DNA from: an uncultured Clostridia bacterium
GTDB taxonomy: Bacteria > Bacillota > Clostridia > Christensenellales > UBA1242
NCBI GenBank assembly: GCA_944372585.1
Contig: CALVZQ010000004.1
Coordinates: forward strand, 1 to 64,000
Length of the DNA stretch: 64,000 nt
Reading direction: 5' to 3'
How positions within the stretch are numbered: position 1 is the first letter of the stretch; each line of letters opens with the position of its first letter. The notes under the pieces are model-generated. The model did no database searches, was not told the DNA's origin, and saw nothing but the letters and a program-made list of their open reading frames with translations. The position numbers were made by a program, and so were the translations under genes. This document shows, piece after piece, positions 25,822 through 34,081 of the stretch.

Positions 25822-25850
25822 AAAAAAGAGAATTGATTACAATTCTCTTT
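25822..25850 (-). terminator. Terminator formed around a stop codon
   Basis: AAAGAGAATTG/CAATTCTCTTT with a 4-nt loop that contains most of the TAA stop, followed by T on the minus strand. Confidence 0.85.
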
Positions 25851-27816
25851 CTTTTCCCGTTGTGTAATAAGCCGTAGCTGTTGCTTGAACACTGTTCTTT
25901 TTATATAATTCTTGATTTTCTTGATCTATTTCCTTTCTTTCAATCTCATTAATTACATATCCATCGTCATTACCATTGATGACATTTTCCTTTTCGTTTG
26001 AGACTCTGTCAATAGAAGACTTGATTGACACACTAACAAATTCCAATTTTCCATCAACATTCAATATATAATAATGATTCCAAGACTTGCTATTGCCCAA
26101 ATCTGCACCTATGCCAGTTCCTCCTGCAGGGGTTTTAAAGCCAAACAACATTTCAGCATTTTCATATTCTGGGATGTTGTCCCTTCCAGGATCATTGACA
26201 CTTGACACTTGAATTCCTATTTCGGCAATCTTAGTTAAAATATTTTTGGTCATTTGATTAAATTCTGCCAACTCTGTCGAATCTGCATTCTCCGTTGAAT
26301 ATTCAAATACTATTTGATCCCCATAGTTAAAAGGTTTTGTATCAGCATTAAGATAATTTTTGAACTTTTCAATAGAATTATTTGAAGCATCTTCCATAAA
26401 TCTTTCCCAACTACCTGTTTCATTTGAAATTACATCAAATCGTTTGTATCCATTCGTAATAATTCCAATTTCCAAATTTGTTAAGGAAGGATTTATAAAA
26501 ATAATTTCATCAACTGTTCTGTTTTTAGCGATAAACAAATTTTTGTAATAATCAGAAATCCATGTTGTTCCATTTGTTGTTTTTTCATTCAAAACATCAA
26601 CCATTGCAGGAATATCAAAAACATATTCTCCATTGCTATTGATCGTGTAGAGTTTTTCTTCTTCAACTGGCACATTTTGATTTTCGTTGTATATCATTGA
26701 CTCGTCTGGCAATTCGACACTTATCTTTCCAACATTCTCAATCCTTTCTTCAATGCCATTTCGTCTGATTATTGCCCCAGTTGATGTGAATTCCAGAGTG
26801 ATTTCCTCTCCACCAACAGTCCCACTCAAAACTTGAGTGTCTTCATCATAAGAGTTCCATTCAGCAGAAGACAAATCGTCGTAAACGAAGTCATCAACAT
26901 CTTTGGCTATGGTCTCACTTTTATGCCACAAACCATCAGAACTGTCAAATGTCAAAACATAAGGAACATTGTTTTCAACAAAATAATAATACTCTTTTGC
27001 ATCTTGTCCCTCAACCACTTTCCAAGCGTCGCCATCAAATAAATATTCTTCCACAACGCCATCTTCAGTTTTTGTGTATTTGTAATTTCCACTCTTAAGA
27101 CTTTCAAGCAATTGATTGACTTTTTCAACAGGAACACTTTCACTCTGCATGTTCAACTCTTCCAAAGTTGGAATTTCAACAACAGTGGTGCCAATGTCAT
27201 AAACTACACTCCTGTAGTCTTCCCACTGAACAGTCAATCCAGTTTTATCATCAGAAATCTTGAGAGTAACAGTCTCTTCTCCATACTCACCAGTATAAGC
27301 CTTTGTATCTTCATCATATGCACTCCAACTGACCGTTCTTAATTTGTCATATATGACTGAATCTGTATCATATCTGACATTTTTTTCTATTAGCCAAGTT
27401 TGACTGTAGTTGCCGTAATACAATCTATAAGGAATGTCTTGAGAATCATCAAAATATATTTTAGTTCCATTTTCTTCGATAATCATTTTTTGATCATCAT
27501 AATAAAAATCTCTTTCTCTGCCATCATTAAATTCTTCTTTACATGAAAAATTGTCTGATAAATGCAATATAGTTAAGATTTCAGAAATTGGTTCCATTGG
27601 AAAACCTGGTATATTCACAATAATTTCAGGTGGCTCATTCACCACCGGTTCCACATTTTCTCCACATCCAGCAAAAGTTGCAACACTCGCAAAAGCAACA
27701 AGTGAAGCCAAACCTGTTACAACTGCTTTTGGAAGTCTTAAAATTTCTCGTTTCTTAACAACTCCTCCAATCTCTTCTTGTTTTGTCTCTTCTAATAAAA
27801 TATCCCCTTTTTTCAT
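25837..27816 (-). CDS. Lipoprotein with a duplicated domain
   Basis: The 659-residue product has an unusually long cytoplasmic N-terminus (about 30 residues), then a membrane segment and lipobox FAGC with Cys 51. Residues about 78-220 and 233-370 are an internal duplication: SVIYDKLRTVSWSAYDEDT aligns with DFVYDDLSSAEWNSYDEDT, and TGEYGEETVTL with SGTVGGEEITL. The C-terminal 290 residues differ and include a GTGIGADLGNSKSWNHYY segment. No enzymatic motif was recognised. GGGGG precedes the ATG. It is followed after 60 nt by another lipoprotein gene with its own promoter. Confidence 0.75.
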   Translation of the reverse strand: MKKGDILLEETKQEEIGGVVKKREILRLPKAVVTGLASLVAFASVATFAGCGENVEPVVNEPPEIIVNIPGFPMEPISEILTILHLSDNFSCKEEFNDGRERDFYYDDQKMIIEENGTKIYFDDSQDIPYRLYYGNYSQTWLIEKNVRYDTDSVIYDKLRTVSWSAYDEDTKAYTGEYGEETVTLKISDDKTGLTVQWEDYRSVVYDIGTTVVEIPTLEELNMQSESVPVEKVNQLLESLKSGNYKYTKTEDGVVEEYLFDGDAWKVVEGQDAKEYYYFVENNVPYVLTFDSSDGLWHKSETIAKDVDDFVYDDLSSAEWNSYDEDTQVLSGTVGGEEITLEFTSTGAIIRRNGIEERIENVGKISVELPDESMIYNENQNVPVEEEKLYTINSNGEYVFDIPAMVDVLNEKTTNGTTWISDYYKNLFIAKNRTVDEIIFINPSLTNLEIGIITNGYKRFDVISNETGSWERFMEDASNNSIEKFKNYLNADTKPFNYGDQIVFEYSTENADSTELAEFNQMTKNILTKIAEIGIQVSSVNDPGRDNIPEYENAEMLFGFKTPAGGTGIGADLGNSKSWNHYYILNVDGKLEFVSVSIKSSIDRVSNEKENVINGNDDGYVINEIERKEIDQENQELYKKNSVQATATAYYTTGKEREL

Positions 27817-27906
27817 TTTATCCCCCTTAATTTATTTATATAATAACACAGATATTTCAAAAATGCAATAAGCTTTTACAATTTTGTAAATTTTTGAAAA
27901 TGTGTG

Positions 27907-28728
27907 CTAATTATCACGTATGTAATAAAACAAATATTGTTGTGCATATCCAGACAATTCCCCAAATTGTCTTGTCAGATTGTTTCTTATTTTTTCTCTG
28001 TTGTCAAGATTCTCATAAAATTTGTTATACATTTTCTGAATCCATGTATCAACAGGAAAAACATCCCCTTTTCCATATCCGAACAATAACACACAATCAG
28101 CAACTTTTGGACCGACTCCGGAAAGTGCTATAAGTTTTTTTCTCAATTCATTGGTAGGCAAACTTTTCCAGTTTTCCAAAGTCTCCTCGTCAATTTGTCT
28201 TACAACACTATATAAATATTTGTCTCTATATCCTGCACCGATATCTGTGAAAAATTTTACATCAACGGAAAGTAGTTCATCTCTTGTTGGAAAGGCATGA
28301 TAAGTCCCCATATCTTTGCCCAGTTTTTCTCTCAACCTATTCAAAATAAGTTGAATTCTTTTAATGTTGTTGTTTGCCGAAACAATGAAAGAAATCAATG
28401 TTTCAAACAGATTCTGCTTTAAAATTCTGATTCCACCTCCAAATTGAATTGGTTTTTGCAAAATTTCATATTTGGAAAGAGCTTTTTTTATCGCACCATA
28501 GTCTGTCTGCAAGTCAAAATAATTTTCATAATAGTCAGGACTGTCTGTTTTGATTATATATCCCTTGTAAGTTTCGGTGACTTTGGCCTTTTTGTTTGCT
28601 GAGTAAACCAAAAAGCAATCTTCGTTTTCTTGATATGAGAACACTTGACCGCACTCTAATGTTTGTTTAATGTTGAAATCATCTTTTCCAAAAATTTCAA
28701 TGTAATCTTTTCCTTTGTAAAACCTCAT
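27907..28728 (-). CDS. 8-oxoguanine DNA glycosylase-like protein (OGG family)
   Basis: The 273-residue product has an N-terminal OGG-type domain (FNIKQTLECGQVFSYQ, near residue 18) and an HhH-GPD domain with LSGVGPKVADCVLLFGYG (residues about 205-222) and the catalytic VFPVDTWIQKMY. The Lys in the hairpin is in the position used by bifunctional glycosylase/lyases. It excises 8-oxoguanine or related lesions. AGAGGTAGG precedes the ATG. It is monocistronic. Confidence 0.9.
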   Translation of the reverse strand: MRFYKGKDYIEIFGKDDFNIKQTLECGQVFSYQENEDCFLVYSANKKAKVTETYKGYIIKTDSPDYYENYFDLQTDYGAIKKALSKYEILQKPIQFGGGIRILKQNLFETLISFIVSANNNIKRIQLILNRLREKLGKDMGTYHAFPTRDELLSVDVKFFTDIGAGYRDKYLYSVVRQIDEETLENWKSLPTNELRKKLIALSGVGPKVADCVLLFGYGKGDVFPVDTWIQKMYNKFYENLDNREKIRNNLTRQFGELSGYAQQYLFYYIRDN

Positions 28729-28794
28729 TTTCCTACCTCTGATCCTAAAAAGTTACCTAAAATCTGAAATATTCGTCAAAAAACATGAAAATAA

Positions 28795-28818
28795 TGAAAA
28801 AAGGGCATAAAGCCCTTT
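28795..28818 (-). terminator. Terminator of the rplU-prp-rpmA operon
   Basis: AAAGGGC/GCCCTTT with a 5-nt loop and a T run on the minus strand, 4 nt after the rpmA stop. Confidence 0.9.
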
Positions 28819-28821
28819 AAA

Positions 28822-29094
28822 TTATTCAGCAACAACTGAAACTATATTCTTTCCATTGCCCTTCCCAAAAACAACTTTTCCATTTTTGAGAGCAAAAAGT
28901 GTGTAGTCCTTTCCAAGTCCAACATTTGCACCAGGATAAACCTTTGTGCCTCTCTGTCTAACGATAATAGAACCTGCTGTAACATATTGTCCAGCATAAG
29001 CCTTAACGCCAAGACGTTTTGCTTGAGAATCTCTACCGTTTTTGGTGCTACCGCCACCTTTCTTATGAGCAAAAAGTTGTAAATTAATATACAT
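28822..29094 (-). CDS. rpmA: 50S ribosomal protein L27
   Basis: The 90-residue product starts [20 protein letters not shown]. The first nine residues form the Bacillota-type extension that must be removed after LQLFA to expose the mature A-H-K-K start near the peptidyl-transferase centre. The protease Prp, which does this in Staphylococcus, is encoded directly upstream and overlaps by 11 nt. [15 protein letters not shown] is the conserved core. Confidence 0.97.
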   Translation of the reverse strand: MYINLQLFAHKKGGGSTKNGRDSQAKRLGVKAYAGQYVTAGSIIVRQRGTKVYPGANVGLGKDYTLFALKNGKVVFGKGNGKNIVSVVAE

Positions 29095-29413
29095 CTCTTC
29101 TTACCTCCATCTTAACAAACTTAGAATAATTTTTTGCGATATCTTCCAAAGTTTTTTCCATGCTTCGAAGCAAAACTTGAGCAGAAACATTTTGATATTC
29201 TTTTTTGTCTAGTCTAACAACCAAAAATCCATCATCAATGTTGCTTTCAAGGTCAAGATTCAAAATCTCTTTAAGCCCAAGCAAAGCCATTTGTGTTGCA
29301 ACCGAAACACCAGAACAAACAATGTCTTGACCCTCTTGTGCATATCCACTGTGCCCTTTGACTTGGAATCCCGCAATCAAATCATCTTTTTTAAAAATCG
29401 TAATCTTAATCAT
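29084..29413 (-). CDS. prp: Ribosomal-processing cysteine protease Prp
   Basis: The 109-residue product has the catalytic pair in [20 protein letters not shown] (His and Cys), followed by a helix and an alpha/beta core. Prp cleaves the N-terminal extension of L27. It lies between rplU and rpmA as in other Bacillota. AAAGATG is a weak ribosome site, and the gene follows rplU by 1 nt. Confidence 0.95.
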   Translation of the reverse strand: MIKITIFKKDDLIAGFQVKGHSGYAQEGQDIVCSGVSVATQMALLGLKEILNLDLESNIDDGFLVVRLDKKEYQNVSAQVLLRSMEKTLEDIAKNYSKFVKMEVRRDVY

Positions 29414-29414
29414 A

Positions 29415-29723
29415 TTACATCTTTATAGAAACAATTTTGATTTCTGTCCATGGTTGTCTGTGACCTTGTTTCTTACGTTCATTTTTCTTAGGTTTATATT
29501 TGTAAACAACAATTTTATCACCTTTTCCGTGAGAAATAATTTCTGCAACCACTTCTGCCGTTTTAACGGTAGGCGTTCCAGCAACAGTTTTGTTTCCGTC
29601 TGAAACGAGCAAAACATCAAGTTTAACTTTGTCGCCAACTGCACCATTAAGTTTTTCAACTTTAAGCACATCATTTTCAGTCACATTATACTGCTTTCCG
29701 CCTGTCTGAACTACTGCAAACAT
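29415..29723 (-). CDS. rplU: 50S ribosomal protein L21
   Basis: The 102-residue product reads MFAVVQTGGKQYNVTENDVL at the start and KNERKKQGHRQPWTEIKI at the end, as in L21, which binds 23S rRNA domains. GAGGAGG precedes the ATG. A roughly 117-nt leader with two hairpins precedes it, and it heads the operon with prp and rpmA. Confidence 0.97.
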   Translation of the reverse strand: MFAVVQTGGKQYNVTENDVLKVEKLNGAVGDKVKLDVLLVSDGNKTVAGTPTVKTAEVVAEIISHGKGDKIVVYKYKPKKNERKKQGHRQPWTEIKIVSIKM

Positions 29724-29840
29724 CTATCTTTACCTCCTCTAACCAAACTCGCTACATCCTAGGTGGTGTCTATGACACTCTCTATATAAAAAAAATAAAA
29801 TATATAGATTTTTCTTCCAAAACCCGACATATGCGGATAC
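29724..29840 (-). ncRNA. Structured 5' leader of rplU (possible L21 leader)
   Basis: From the predicted start near 29840 to rplU, the transcript holds an AT stem CTATATA/TATATAG and then GTGTC-ATA-GACAC (29766-29778). L21 leaders with autoregulatory hairpins are known in Bacillota. The match to that family is not verified. Confidence 0.45.
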
Positions 29841-29846
29841 ATGAGT

Positions 29847-29875
29847 ATTTTACCAAAAAAAAGAGGTAATGTCAA
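29847..29875 (-). promoter_or_regulatory. Promoter of rplU
   Basis: TTGACA (29870-29875), 17-nt spacer, TAAAAT (29847-29852). Confidence 0.9.
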
Positions 29876-29922
29876 GTAAAATATGAGCAAAACCCCTCAA
29901 AAATTGGTCTTTGACAAAAATA

Positions 29923-30456
29923 TCAATCAGTTAACTGCCAAATTTCAGCATTATCTAATGAATACAAATCAAGATTTTTGTTTTCTGGCACCCCTTTAAA
30001 ATATAAACCACTCACTCTTGCAACACCATTATGTGCAACCACTAAAACCGTTTTGTTTTTGTATTTATCAAGAATTTCTTGATAAAAGGATTTAAGCCTT
30101 TCATACAACATATCAACTTTTTCTACACTTTCTGGAAGCACAGTTTCCAAGTGCCAAAAATTTTGAGGCAATAATTCATCTGGTTTTCCATCAAATTCAC
30201 CCCAATCTCTTTCTCGAAGTCTTTCATCATAGAAAATTGGAGTGTCTTTGTGATATTTCAATATTGCCCTTGCAGTCTGTTTCGCCCTTTTCATAGGAGA
30301 ACAAAACACAACATCAATCTTCACATTTTTCAATTTTTCTGCTGCTTGATTTGCTTGTTTTCTTCCTGTCTCGTTCAAAGGGACATCTGATTTTCCACCC
30401 GCAATAATTTTTTTTGCATTAAACTCTGTCTGCCCATGCCTTACAAATAAAATCAT
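29923..30456 (-). CDS. Histidine phosphatase (phosphoglycerate-mutase-like)
   Basis: The 177-residue product has the catalytic RHGQTEFN (His 6), the general acid in RERDWGEFDG, and VAHNGVARVSG with the second His. The small size and sequence fit the broad-specificity phosphatase branch rather than a glycolytic mutase. AGGGGTG precedes the ATG. It is the last gene of the sepF-to-phosphatase run. Confidence 0.88.
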   Translation of the reverse strand: MILFVRHGQTEFNAKKIIAGGKSDVPLNETGRKQANQAAEKLKNVKIDVVFCSPMKRAKQTARAILKYHKDTPIFYDERLRERDWGEFDGKPDELLPQNFWHLETVLPESVEKVDMLYERLKSFYQEILDKYKNKTVLVVAHNGVARVSGLYFKGVPENKNLDLYSLDNAEIWQLTD

Positions 30457-30465
30457 ATCACACCC

Positions 30466-31371
30466 CTAAATTTCTTTTTGTTTCTTCATATAATCCTGAA
30501 AATACTGTGGAAGTGGAACTTCAAAGGTCATTCTCTGAGAAGTTCTTGGATGCAGGAAAGACAATTTGTAAGCATGCAAGAGTTGTCCTTTCAGTCCTTT
30601 CACTTCTTTCCCATACAATTTGTCTCCAACAATTGGATGATTGAGAAATTTTGTGTGAACTCTGATTTGATGTGTTCGACCTGTTTGTAAAGAAAACTCT
30701 ACCAAACAACACTTTTCAAATCTTTTGAGAACTCTAAAATCAGTAATTGCAATCCTACCACTTTCCTGAACACTAATCTTCTTTCTGTCTTTTGGATCTC
30801 GCTTCAGAAAAGTTTTAATTTCTCCTTCATCATCTTTCAAATTTCCCTCAAGTATTGCCAAATAGTTCCTATGACACGTCTTGCTTTTGATTTGTTCTGC
30901 TAAGTTGATGTGTGCAAAGTCATTTTTCGCAACAACCAAAAGTCCACTTGTATCCTTATCCAACCTGTGCACAATCCCCGGTCTGAAACTGCCGTTTATT
31001 CCACTCAAATCTTTAATTCTAAACAAAAGTCCATTAACAAGCGTCCCGCTTTTTGTTGAAGAACATGGGTGAACCACAAGTCCCTGTGGCTTGTTAATGA
31101 CGGCCAAATCTTTGTCCTGATAGACAATTTCAAACTCAATATCTTCCGCTTTGGTTGAAATTTTTTCAATTTCAAGTTCCTCCACATCAATTTCTTCGCC
31201 TGCTTTTAAACAAGTTCCGGCTTTTTGGATTAATTTCCCATCAACAGAAACTTTTCCCTTTTCAATCATGTTTTTGATGTGAGAACGAGAAAACTCCGGA
31301 AATTTGGATAACAAAAAGACATCAAGCCTTTGCCCTTTGTCCTCATTGAAAACCTTAAATGTTTTTGTCAT
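30466..31371 (-). CDS. RluD-type 23S rRNA pseudouridine synthase
   Basis: The 301-residue product has an N-terminal S4 domain (RLDVFLLSKFPEFSRSHIKN, then GKVSVDGKLIQKAG) and a catalytic domain with HRLDKDTSGLLVVAKN containing the nucleophile Asp, plus QTGRTHQIRVHTKFL. This is the RluA/RluC/RluD family; in Bacillota this position beside lspA is usually the RluD-like YlyB. The start at 31371 is preceded by AGAGGATAA inside the lspA 3' end; a longer frame is rejected. Confidence 0.93.
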   Translation of the reverse strand: MTKTFKVFNEDKGQRLDVFLLSKFPEFSRSHIKNMIEKGKVSVDGKLIQKAGTCLKAGEEIDVEELEIEKISTKAEDIEFEIVYQDKDLAVINKPQGLVVHPCSSTKSGTLVNGLLFRIKDLSGINGSFRPGIVHRLDKDTSGLLVVAKNDFAHINLAEQIKSKTCHRNYLAILEGNLKDDEGEIKTFLKRDPKDRKKISVQESGRIAITDFRVLKRFEKCCLVEFSLQTGRTHQIRVHTKFLNHPIVGDKLYGKEVKGLKGQLLHAYKLSFLHPRTSQRMTFEVPLPQYFQDYMKKQKEI

Positions 31372-31879
31372 TCTTATCCTCTTCCTTAATTTTTTCTTTT
31401 TTGCGATTTTTGACAAAATATATTATCAAATAAATGATAAACATCACAACTCCAACACAAAGAGCAACATCAGCAAAGTTGAAAATTGGGAAAGATTGCC
31501 AAAAGTCAAATTGAATGAAATCTCTCACATATCCAAAAATCATTCGATCATAAAGATTTCCAAAACAACCTGCAAACAAAAACCCAAACGTAATGTTCAA
31601 CAGCCATGTTTTGTTTGGTTCTTTGATGTAAAAAAAAATGAAAATTGCCATAAAGACAAGGCTTAAAACAATCAAAAACACTTGTTTGCCAGCCATCAAT
31701 CCCCAAGCAGCACCATAGTTGTGAACAAGTTTAAAATTAAACAAATACGGAATGACCGTGATTGTACTTCCATCAGAAAGGAGATCATCAAAAACATATT
31801 TTGTCACCAGATCAAGTGTCAAAATCACTGCAATGATAGCAAACATAACACACATTTTTATAATATTTTTCTTTTTCAA
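31355..31879 (-). CDS. lspA: Lipoprotein signal peptidase LspA
   Basis: The 174-residue product has four membrane spans and the catalytic-site motifs NYGAAWG, GNLYDRM and FNFADV, with the two Asp residues of this aspartyl protease. It cleaves signal peptides ahead of the lipidated Cys and would process at least five lipoproteins encoded in this window. The start is TTG, preceded by GAGGGTG. It overlaps the following gene by 17 nt. The C-terminal tail is highly charged. Confidence 0.96.
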   Translation of the reverse strand: MKKKNIIKMCVMFAIIAVILTLDLVTKYVFDDLLSDGSTITVIPYLFNFKLVHNYGAAWGLMAGKQVFLIVLSLVFMAIFIFFYIKEPNKTWLLNITFGFLFAGCFGNLYDRMIFGYVRDFIQFDFWQSFPIFNFADVALCVGVVMFIIYLIIYFVKNRKKEKIKEEDKNDKNI

Positions 31880-31880
31880 A

Positions 31881-32111
31881 TCACCCTCGTATTTTCTTAT
31901 ATTTTTTCTTTAATTTTTCCAAGCTTTCATCATCAAAATATCTTTCAGTATATCCACAATCACAACAAACATAACGGGAAGTGAAAATTTGCTTCCCAAA
32001 AGCGCCAATCACTTCATAATCTGCAGTAGATTTCTTAGAATTTTTATTCTTGTTTTCAAAAACCAAAATGTTTTCACCATGACATTTTGGGCATTTTCCA
32101 GACGACTTCAT
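31881..32111 (-). CDS. Small zinc-ribbon protein
   Basis: The 76-residue product has two Cys pairs, CPKCHGE near the start and CCDCGYTERYF after about 35 residues, forming a four-Cys zinc ribbon. Between them is a beta segment with FGKQIFTSRYV. Such small ribbons may aid RNA polymerase or ribosome-linked functions, but none can be assigned. AAGGA precedes the ATG. It sits between sepF and lspA. Confidence 0.75.
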   Translation of the reverse strand: MKSSGKCPKCHGENILVFENKNKNSKKSTADYEVIGAFGKQIFTSRYVCCDCGYTERYFDDESLEKLKKKYKKIRG

Positions 32112-32113
32112 AT

Positions 32114-32476
32114 CTAATCCTTATCAATTTCCATATTTTTTGGAAGAAAAATATACAAATCTTTGTCAACAACCTCTTCATTTGCACCCAAAACATCAAT
32201 AACACCGTGGTAGTAATCCAAAATTTTGTTTTTCTCACTTGAATTGCAAGCTCTAAAATCTATGAAAAATGGAATTTCTTTCTTAAGTAAATCAACCTTA
32301 TCTTTGCAATCTTCAAATTTTTCAGGATAAAACACTTTGATTCCATCAATTTCATCAGGCAATTTTTGAGCCAACTTCAAATTATATGATGCCTTTGGCT
32401 CTTTTTTCTTTTTGACAACCTTAACATCATCACCTTCAAAACCAAAAAATTTATAGATGTAATTCATAAATCCCAT
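32114..32476 (-). CDS. sepF: Cell-division protein SepF
   Basis: The 120-residue product has an N-terminal amphipathic helix (MGFMNYIYKFFGF) for membrane binding, a basic linker (VVKKKKEPK) and the SepF core VFYPEKFEDCKDKVDLLKKE, IPFFIDFRAC, KILDYYHGVIDVLG and DLYIFLPKN. SepF tethers FtsZ to the membrane. GAGGTA precedes the ATG. In Bacillota sepF usually sits before lspA, as here. Confidence 0.85.
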   Translation of the reverse strand: MGFMNYIYKFFGFEGDDVKVVKKKKEPKASYNLKLAQKLPDEIDGIKVFYPEKFEDCKDKVDLLKKEIPFFIDFRACNSSEKNKILDYYHGVIDVLGANEEVVDKDLYIFLPKNMEIDKD

Positions 32477-32492
32477 ATAAATACCTCAATTT

Positions 32493-32521
32493 ATTTTAAC
32501 ACAATTAATTTCTCTATGCAA
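32493..32521 (-). promoter_or_regulatory. Promoter of the sepF operon
   Basis: TTGCAT (32516-32521), 17-nt spacer, TAAAAT (32493-32498). Confidence 0.75.
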
Positions 32522-32635
32522 ACAAATTAAATCTGAATAAGATCTTTGTTAAATATTTTTGAAAAATCCATCAAAATTTGATATTTTTTGATGTCTATTC
32601 ATGATTTTAAAATCAATTTTAAGATTTTTTGCAAC

Positions 32636-32663
32636 AAAAAAAGACTTTGATTAACCAAAGCCT
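32636..32663 (-). terminator. Terminator of tuf
   Basis: AGGCTTTG/CAAAGTCT (one G-U) with a 6-nt loop and seven T on the minus strand. Confidence 0.9.
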
Positions 32664-32680
32664 TTTTTATATTTCTACAA

Positions 32681-33883
32681 TTATTCAATAATTTGAGAAA
32701 CAACTCCGGAACCAACTGTTCTGCCACCTTCACGGATAGCGAAACGAAGTCCTTGTTCAATAGCGATTTCTTTGTTAAGAGTGATTGTCATCTTAACGTT
32801 GTCGCCAGGCATAACCATTTCAACGCCTGCAGGAAGTTCAATTGTTCCTGTAACGTCTGTTGTTCTGAAATAGAATTGTGGTCTGTAACCATTGAAGAAT
32901 GGAGTGTGACGTCCGCCTTCTTCTTTCTTCAAAACGTAAACTTCAGCAGCAAATTTTGTGTGTGGGTGAATTGAACCTGGTTTGCAAAGAACTTGTCCTC
33001 TTTCGATTTCTGTTCTTTGGATACCACGAAGAAGAATACCAACGTTGAATCCTGCGATTCCTTCGTCAACAGTCTTTCTAAACATTTCAATTCCAGTTAC
33101 AACTGTTTGCTTCTTAGCGCCCAAACCAACGATTTCAACAACATCATTAAGTTTAACAGTTCCTCTTTCAATTCTACCAGTTGCAACAGTTCCACGTCCA
33201 GTGATTGTGAAAACGTCTTCAACAGGCATAAGGAAAGGTTTGTCTGTATCTCTTTCTGGTTCTGGGATATAAGCATCCAAAGCATCAAGAAGTTCTTGGA
33301 TGCAAGCACATGCAGGATCTGTAACATTTCCTGCTTGAGCTGCTTCCAAAGCTTTCAATGCAGAACCTTTGATGATAGGTGTCTTGTCTCCTGGGAAACC
33401 ATACTCTGTCAAAAGTTCTCTGATTTCCATTTCAACAAGGTCCAAAAGTTCTGGATCATCAACTTGATCTGTTTTGTTCATGAATACAACGATGTATGGA
33501 ACGCCAACTTGTCTAGCAAGCAAGATGTGTTCTCTTGTTTGAGGCATAGGACCATCAGTTGCAGCAACAACGAGGATGGCACCGTCCATCTGAGCAGCAC
33601 CAGTGATCATGTTTTTAACATAGTCAGCGTGTCCTGGACAGTCAACGTGTGCATAGTGACGTTTGTCTGTTTGATATTCAACGTGTGCAGTGTTGATTGT
33701 GATTCCTCTTGCCTTTTCTTCTGGCGCCTTATCAATTTCATCATATCTCATTTTTTGAGCGTAACCCTTTGCGGCACTATACATTGTAATAGCAGCAGTA
33801 AGAGTTGTTTTACCGTGGTCAACGTGTCCAATTGTTCCAACGTTAACGTGTGGTTTGGTATTATCATATTTTCCTGTAGCCAT
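32681..33883 (-). CDS. tuf: Elongation factor Tu
   Basis: The 400-residue product has the P loop GHVDHGKTT, the switch II region [13 protein letters not shown] for guanine binding, and the two beta-barrel domains ending [14 protein letters not shown]. It delivers aminoacyl-tRNA to the ribosome. It has its own strong promoter and leader, although it follows fusA by about 200 nt. AAAGGAG precedes the ATG. Codon use is strongly biased, as expected for a highly expressed gene. Confidence 0.99.
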   Translation of the reverse strand: MATGKYDNTKPHVNVGTIGHVDHGKTTLTAAITMYSAAKGYAQKMRYDEIDKAPEEKARGITINTAHVEYQTDKRHYAHVDCPGHADYVKNMITGAAQMDGAILVVAATDGPMPQTREHILLARQVGVPYIVVFMNKTDQVDDPELLDLVEMEIRELLTEYGFPGDKTPIIKGSALKALEAAQAGNVTDPACACIQELLDALDAYIPEPERDTDKPFLMPVEDVFTITGRGTVATGRIERGTVKLNDVVEIVGLGAKKQTVVTGIEMFRKTVDEGIAGFNVGILLRGIQRTEIERGQVLCKPGSIHPHTKFAAEVYVLKKEEGGRHTPFFNGYRPQFYFRTTDVTGTIELPAGVEMVMPGDNVKMTITLNKEIAIEQGLRFAIREGGRTVGSGVVSQIIE

Positions 33884-33916
33884 TTTAATAATCTCCTTTT
33901 TATGTTTTACTGTGAT

Positions 33917-33944
33917 ATTTTAACATATATTTTGAAAATGTCAA
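33917..33944 (-). promoter_or_regulatory. Promoter of tuf
   Basis: TTGACA (33939-33944), 16-nt spacer, TAAAAT (33917-33922). Confidence 0.85.
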
Positions 33945-34081
33945 AACAATTTAAGCATTTTTATAATTTTTTTTCAAAATATCTTTTGCAGCAACTTAAC
34001 TTTTCACAGACAAGCAAGTTTATTTTTCAAATTATCAGTTTTGAGCCAAGCAAAATGCGAAACTATTTGCAAATTTTTTCG

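Noticed and set aside
32681..33883. tuf as part of the str transcription unit only
   Set aside because: A clear promoter with TTGACA and TAAAAT lies directly upstream, so it is at least partly independent.
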